7,421 nucleotides of DNA. Source: an uncultured cyanobacterium. GTDB lineage: Bacteria > Cyanobacteriota > Cyanobacteriia > PCC-6307 > Cyanobiaceae. Both the position numbers and the translations under genes were made by a program. Shown piece by piece: positions 5,618 through 7,421 of the stretch (position 1 is the first letter of the stretch; every line of letters begins with the position of its first letter). The notes beneath the pieces are model-generated. The model did no database searches. It had not been told where the DNA came from and saw only the letters and a program-made list of their open reading frames with translations. The stretch covers positions 1 to 7,421 of the forward strand of contig CAIXOZ010000019.1 in NCBI GenBank assembly GCA_903921295.1, read 5' to 3'.

Positions 5618-6760
5618 TCAGGGCGAGGTGAGCTCGCCGCTCTCGCCGGCATGCACCGTGTTGCTGTCGGGCATCCAGTAGCTCAGGTCTTCGTACCAGA
5701 ACGGTCGACCGGCCACCCGCTTCATCGTCAGGTTGGTGCCGGCCATGGCGGTGGCCAGGCGGACCAGCTCCACTGGTGACAGATCGGTTCTGATGTCCTT
5801 GCCGGCGATCGTCAGCAGCCTGGGCAGGAGGGGCAGGGTGGCGGGCTCCGCCAGCTTTCGGAAGAGGGCGTTGAGCACCAGCTTCTGACGTTCCATGCGG
5901 CCGATGTCGCCCAGCTCGTCGTGTCGGAAGCGCAGGAACCCCTCCAGATCGTTGCCCAGCAGCACCTGGCGACCCGGATAGAGATCGATCACCAACCCCT
6001 GGCTGCGATCGACGTAAGCCATGCGCTTGGGCACATCCACCTCCACACCGCCCAGGGCATCGGCAGCGTGCTGAACGGCATCGAGATTGACGATCACGTA
6101 GTGATCGGGCGGAGCACCCAACAGCCGTGCGAGCTCACCCTTGACAGCCTCAATGCCACCGGTGGCATACAGGGCGTTGGCCTTGAGCACGCCATAGCGA
6201 TCGGATTCGATGAAGGTGTCCCGTGGCACCTGGGTGACCGTGGTGCGGCCGTCAGCCAGCTCCACGTTGAGCATCACATCGGTGTTGGCGGACACCTTGT
6301 CGGTCCCGAGGATGACGATCCGTCCCTGACCGAGCCAGAGGGGGGGCACCAGGCGATTGAGGCCACTGGAGTGATGCAGCCACCCCCCCAGAACAGGCGT
6401 GAGCAGTTTCGGCAGGGGGCCCGTCAGGCCGTAGCCGAGCGCCAGCCCCAGCACAAAGGGAATCAGTGGCCGCGACTGTCGTTGACGGCCCCGGGCGTCA
6501 CGCCGTTGTCCGGGGGGCCGGCTGCCGCCGCCACCGCTGTCGCCACGGCCATCACGGCCGCGGGGGCGCGTTCCGCGGGCCGCCTCGGCCCGCTCCTGAC
6601 GGTTCGCGCGGCGTTCCCGGCCCCGATCGAGCAACATCTCCGGCTGTTCGCTGCGGCGTGAACGACGACCGGAATCGAGGTCGGTGACGGTCCGTCGACC
6701 GGCCCGAGGGCGGCGACTGGGTTGGGCCTGGGACATGCGCGCCTGTTCTGGGCGCACCAT
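5618..6760 (-). CDS. LytR-CpsA-Psr (LCP) family envelope glycopolymer transferase-like protein
   Basis: LCP proteins are membrane-anchored enzymes that move glycopolymers from undecaprenyl-diphosphate carriers to peptidoglycan or other envelope acceptors; the cyanobacterial substrate is not established. Of 380 residues, 1-98 are Arg-rich and disordered-looking, and ~98-125 hold one hydrophobic membrane segment, so the catalytic part should face the periplasm. The LCP core runs from ~146 to 300: LGTD (Asp154), ANTD (Asp161), QVPRDTF (Arg180, Asp181), NLDAVQHAADALGGVEVDVP, and FLRFRHDELGDIGRMERQ with Arg277, Arg279, Asp285, Arg288, Arg291 and Gln292 as likely phosphate- and metal-binding residues. 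The tail (~300-380) is an LCP-associated extension. I took the first ATG (6758-6760); a second ATG at 6734-6736 would remove eight residues, and no Shine-Dalgarno decides between them. It lies 30 nt downstream of purT on the same strand and is convergent with the hydrolase gene. Confidence 0.9.
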   Translation of the reverse strand: MVRPEQARMSQAQPSRRPRAGRRTVTDLDSGRRSRRSEQPEMLLDRGRERRANRQERAEAARGTRPRGRDGRGDSGGGGSRPPGQRRDARGRQRQSRPLIPFVLGLALGYGLTGPLPKLLTPVLGGWLHHSSGLNRLVPPLWLGQGRIVILGTDKVSANTDVMLNVELADGRTTVTQVPRDTFIESDRYGVLKANALYATGGIEAVKGELARLLGAPPDHYVIVNLDAVQHAADALGGVEVDVPKRMAYVDRSQGLVIDLYPGRQVLLGNDLEGFLRFRHDELGDIGRMERQKLVLNALFRKLAEPATLPLLPRLLTIAGKDIRTDLSPVELVRLATAMAGTNLTMKRVAGRPFWYEDLSYWMPDSNTVHAGESGELTSP

Positions 6761-6762
6761 AA

Positions 6763-6775
6763 GGGGCCAGACCCC
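6763..6775 (-). other. Short hairpin in the purT-LCP gap
   Basis: On the minus strand GGGG-TCTGG-CCCC forms a 4-bp all-GC stem with a 5-nt loop, followed by TT and then directly by the ATG of the LCP gene. It could weaken transcription or translation between the two genes. A 4-bp stem is common by chance in DNA this GC-rich, so I give it little weight. The rest of the 30-nt gap shows no promoter or ribosome-binding motif. Confidence 0.2.
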
Positions 6776-6790
6776 GCTTCACCAGGGGGT

Positions 6791-7421
6791 TCAGACCGCG
6801 GATCCGAGCTGCACGCAGGCCGCAGCCGCATCGGCGCGCCGCCGTGCCTCCGCCTCGGTGGCCCCCAGGGCGAGGGCCACCCCCATCCGCCGCCAGGGCC
6901 GGGCCTCCGCCTTGCCGAACAACAACACCTCCGTATCCGGCTCCATCAGAGCCGCCGCGACCCCCCGGTAGCGCACCTCGGAGGCGGCTTCAGGCGCCAG
7001 GATCACCCGGCTGGCGGCAGGGCCGAGGGAGCGGATCGCCGGAATCGGCAGACCGAGCACCGCCCGCAGGTGGAGGCTGAATTCGCTCAGGTTCTGGCCC
7101 ACCAGGGTCACCAGGCCGGTGTCGTGGGGGCGGGGGGAGAGCTCCGAGAACACCACCTCCTCCTGCCCCGGCTCGCCGCAGAGGAAGAACTCGACGCCGA
7201 ACAGCCCGGCCCCGCCGAGGTGATCGGTGACCCTGCGCGCCATCGCCTGGGCCGCGGCCAGCTGCGCGGGCGTGATCCGGGCCGGCTGCCAGCTGCACTG
7301 GTAATCGCCCCGCTCCTGGATGTGGCCGATCGGCGGGCAGAAGAGCGTCGGCCCCTGCCAGGGCTTGACCGTGAGCAGGGTGATCTCGAGATCGAAGCGC
7401 AGGAATTCCTCCACGATCACC
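6791..7421 (-). CDS. purT: Formate-dependent phosphoribosylglycinamide formyltransferase 2 (GAR transformylase T), N-terminus missing
   Basis: PurT is a cytoplasmic ATP-grasp enzyme that uses formate and ATP to formylate GAR to FGAR in purine synthesis, an alternative to the folate-dependent PurN. The visible ~210 residues match the C-terminal half of E. coli PurT as I remember it almost segment by segment: FDLEITLLTV, GHIQERGDY, SWQP, GGAGLFGVEFF, FSELSPRPHDTGLVTL, LSEFSLHLRAVLGLP, GPAASRVIL, LLFGK and RRMGVALA. The Glu of GVEFF (nt 7190-7192) and the Glu of FSELSPRPHDTG (nt 7115-7150) correspond to the Mg2+-binding residues of the ATP-grasp domain. The frame is open to the window edge and the start lies beyond it; the GTG at 7420 is an internal Val. 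The stop is at 6791-6793. The LCP gene follows after 30 nt on the same strand, suggesting one transcript. Confidence 0.96.
   Translation of the reverse strand, partial: VIVEEFLRFDLEITLLTVKPWQGPTLFCPPIGHIQERGDYQCSWQPARITPAQLAAAQAMARRVTDHLGGAGLFGVEFFLCGEPGQEEVVFSELSPRPHDTGLVTLVGQNLSEFSLHLRAVLGLPIPAIRSLGPAASRVILAPEAASEVRYRGVAAALMEPDTEVLLFGKAEARPWRRMGVALALGATEAEARRRADAAAACVQLGSAV

Noticed and set aside
5921..6661. 246-codon plus-strand open frame opposite the LCP gene.
   Set aside because: The minus strand encodes a clear LCP protein with conserved motifs here. The plus-strand translation has no recognisable motif.

Overview
The window is a gene-dense, GC-rich stretch of a bacterial chromosome. 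The best guess for the source is a high-GC picocyanobacterium of the Cyanobium/Synechococcus type. The reasons are an exported alpha/beta hydrolase that looks like the cyanobacterial DUF1400 class, an LCP-family protein with the motif variant I associate with cyanobacteria (ANTD, QVPRDTF, FLRFRHDE), and DUF11, cohesin-like and dockerin-like modules of the kind found in large secreted cyanobacterial proteins. This assignment comes from motif recognition only. No rRNA, tRNA, CRISPR array, insertion sequence or phage gene is visible.

Layout. Positions 1-3952 (+) hold the C-terminal 1316 residues of a very large modular protein whose start lies upstream of the window. In order it has a class 3 lipase domain (GHSLGG), a run of seven 11-residue tryptophan repeats, a Ser/Ala/Pro linker, two more tryptophan repeats, an RTX-type calcium-binding block, three DUF11-like beta-sandwich domains, a cohesin-like domain and a terminal pair of dockerin-like calcium loops. 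After a 41-base gap containing a 7-bp inverted repeat comes 3994-5535 (+), an exported alpha/beta hydrolase with a Sec signal peptide and a visible Ser-Asp-His triad. An 82-base gap with a possible terminator hairpin separates it from two convergent genes on the minus strand. These are an LCP (LytR-CpsA-Psr) envelope protein at 5618-6760 and, 30 bases upstream of it, the C-terminal half of purT at 6791-7421.

How the genes fit together. The two plus-strand genes both encode extracytoplasmic serine hydrolases and may be co-transcribed. The minus-strand pair has the spacing of an operon but joins purine synthesis to cell-envelope assembly, so I read it as housekeeping co-transcription rather than a pathway. 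No intergenic stretch exceeds 82 bases. The most unusual part of the window is the giant lipase-like protein, especially its tryptophan hendecad repeats and its domain combination.
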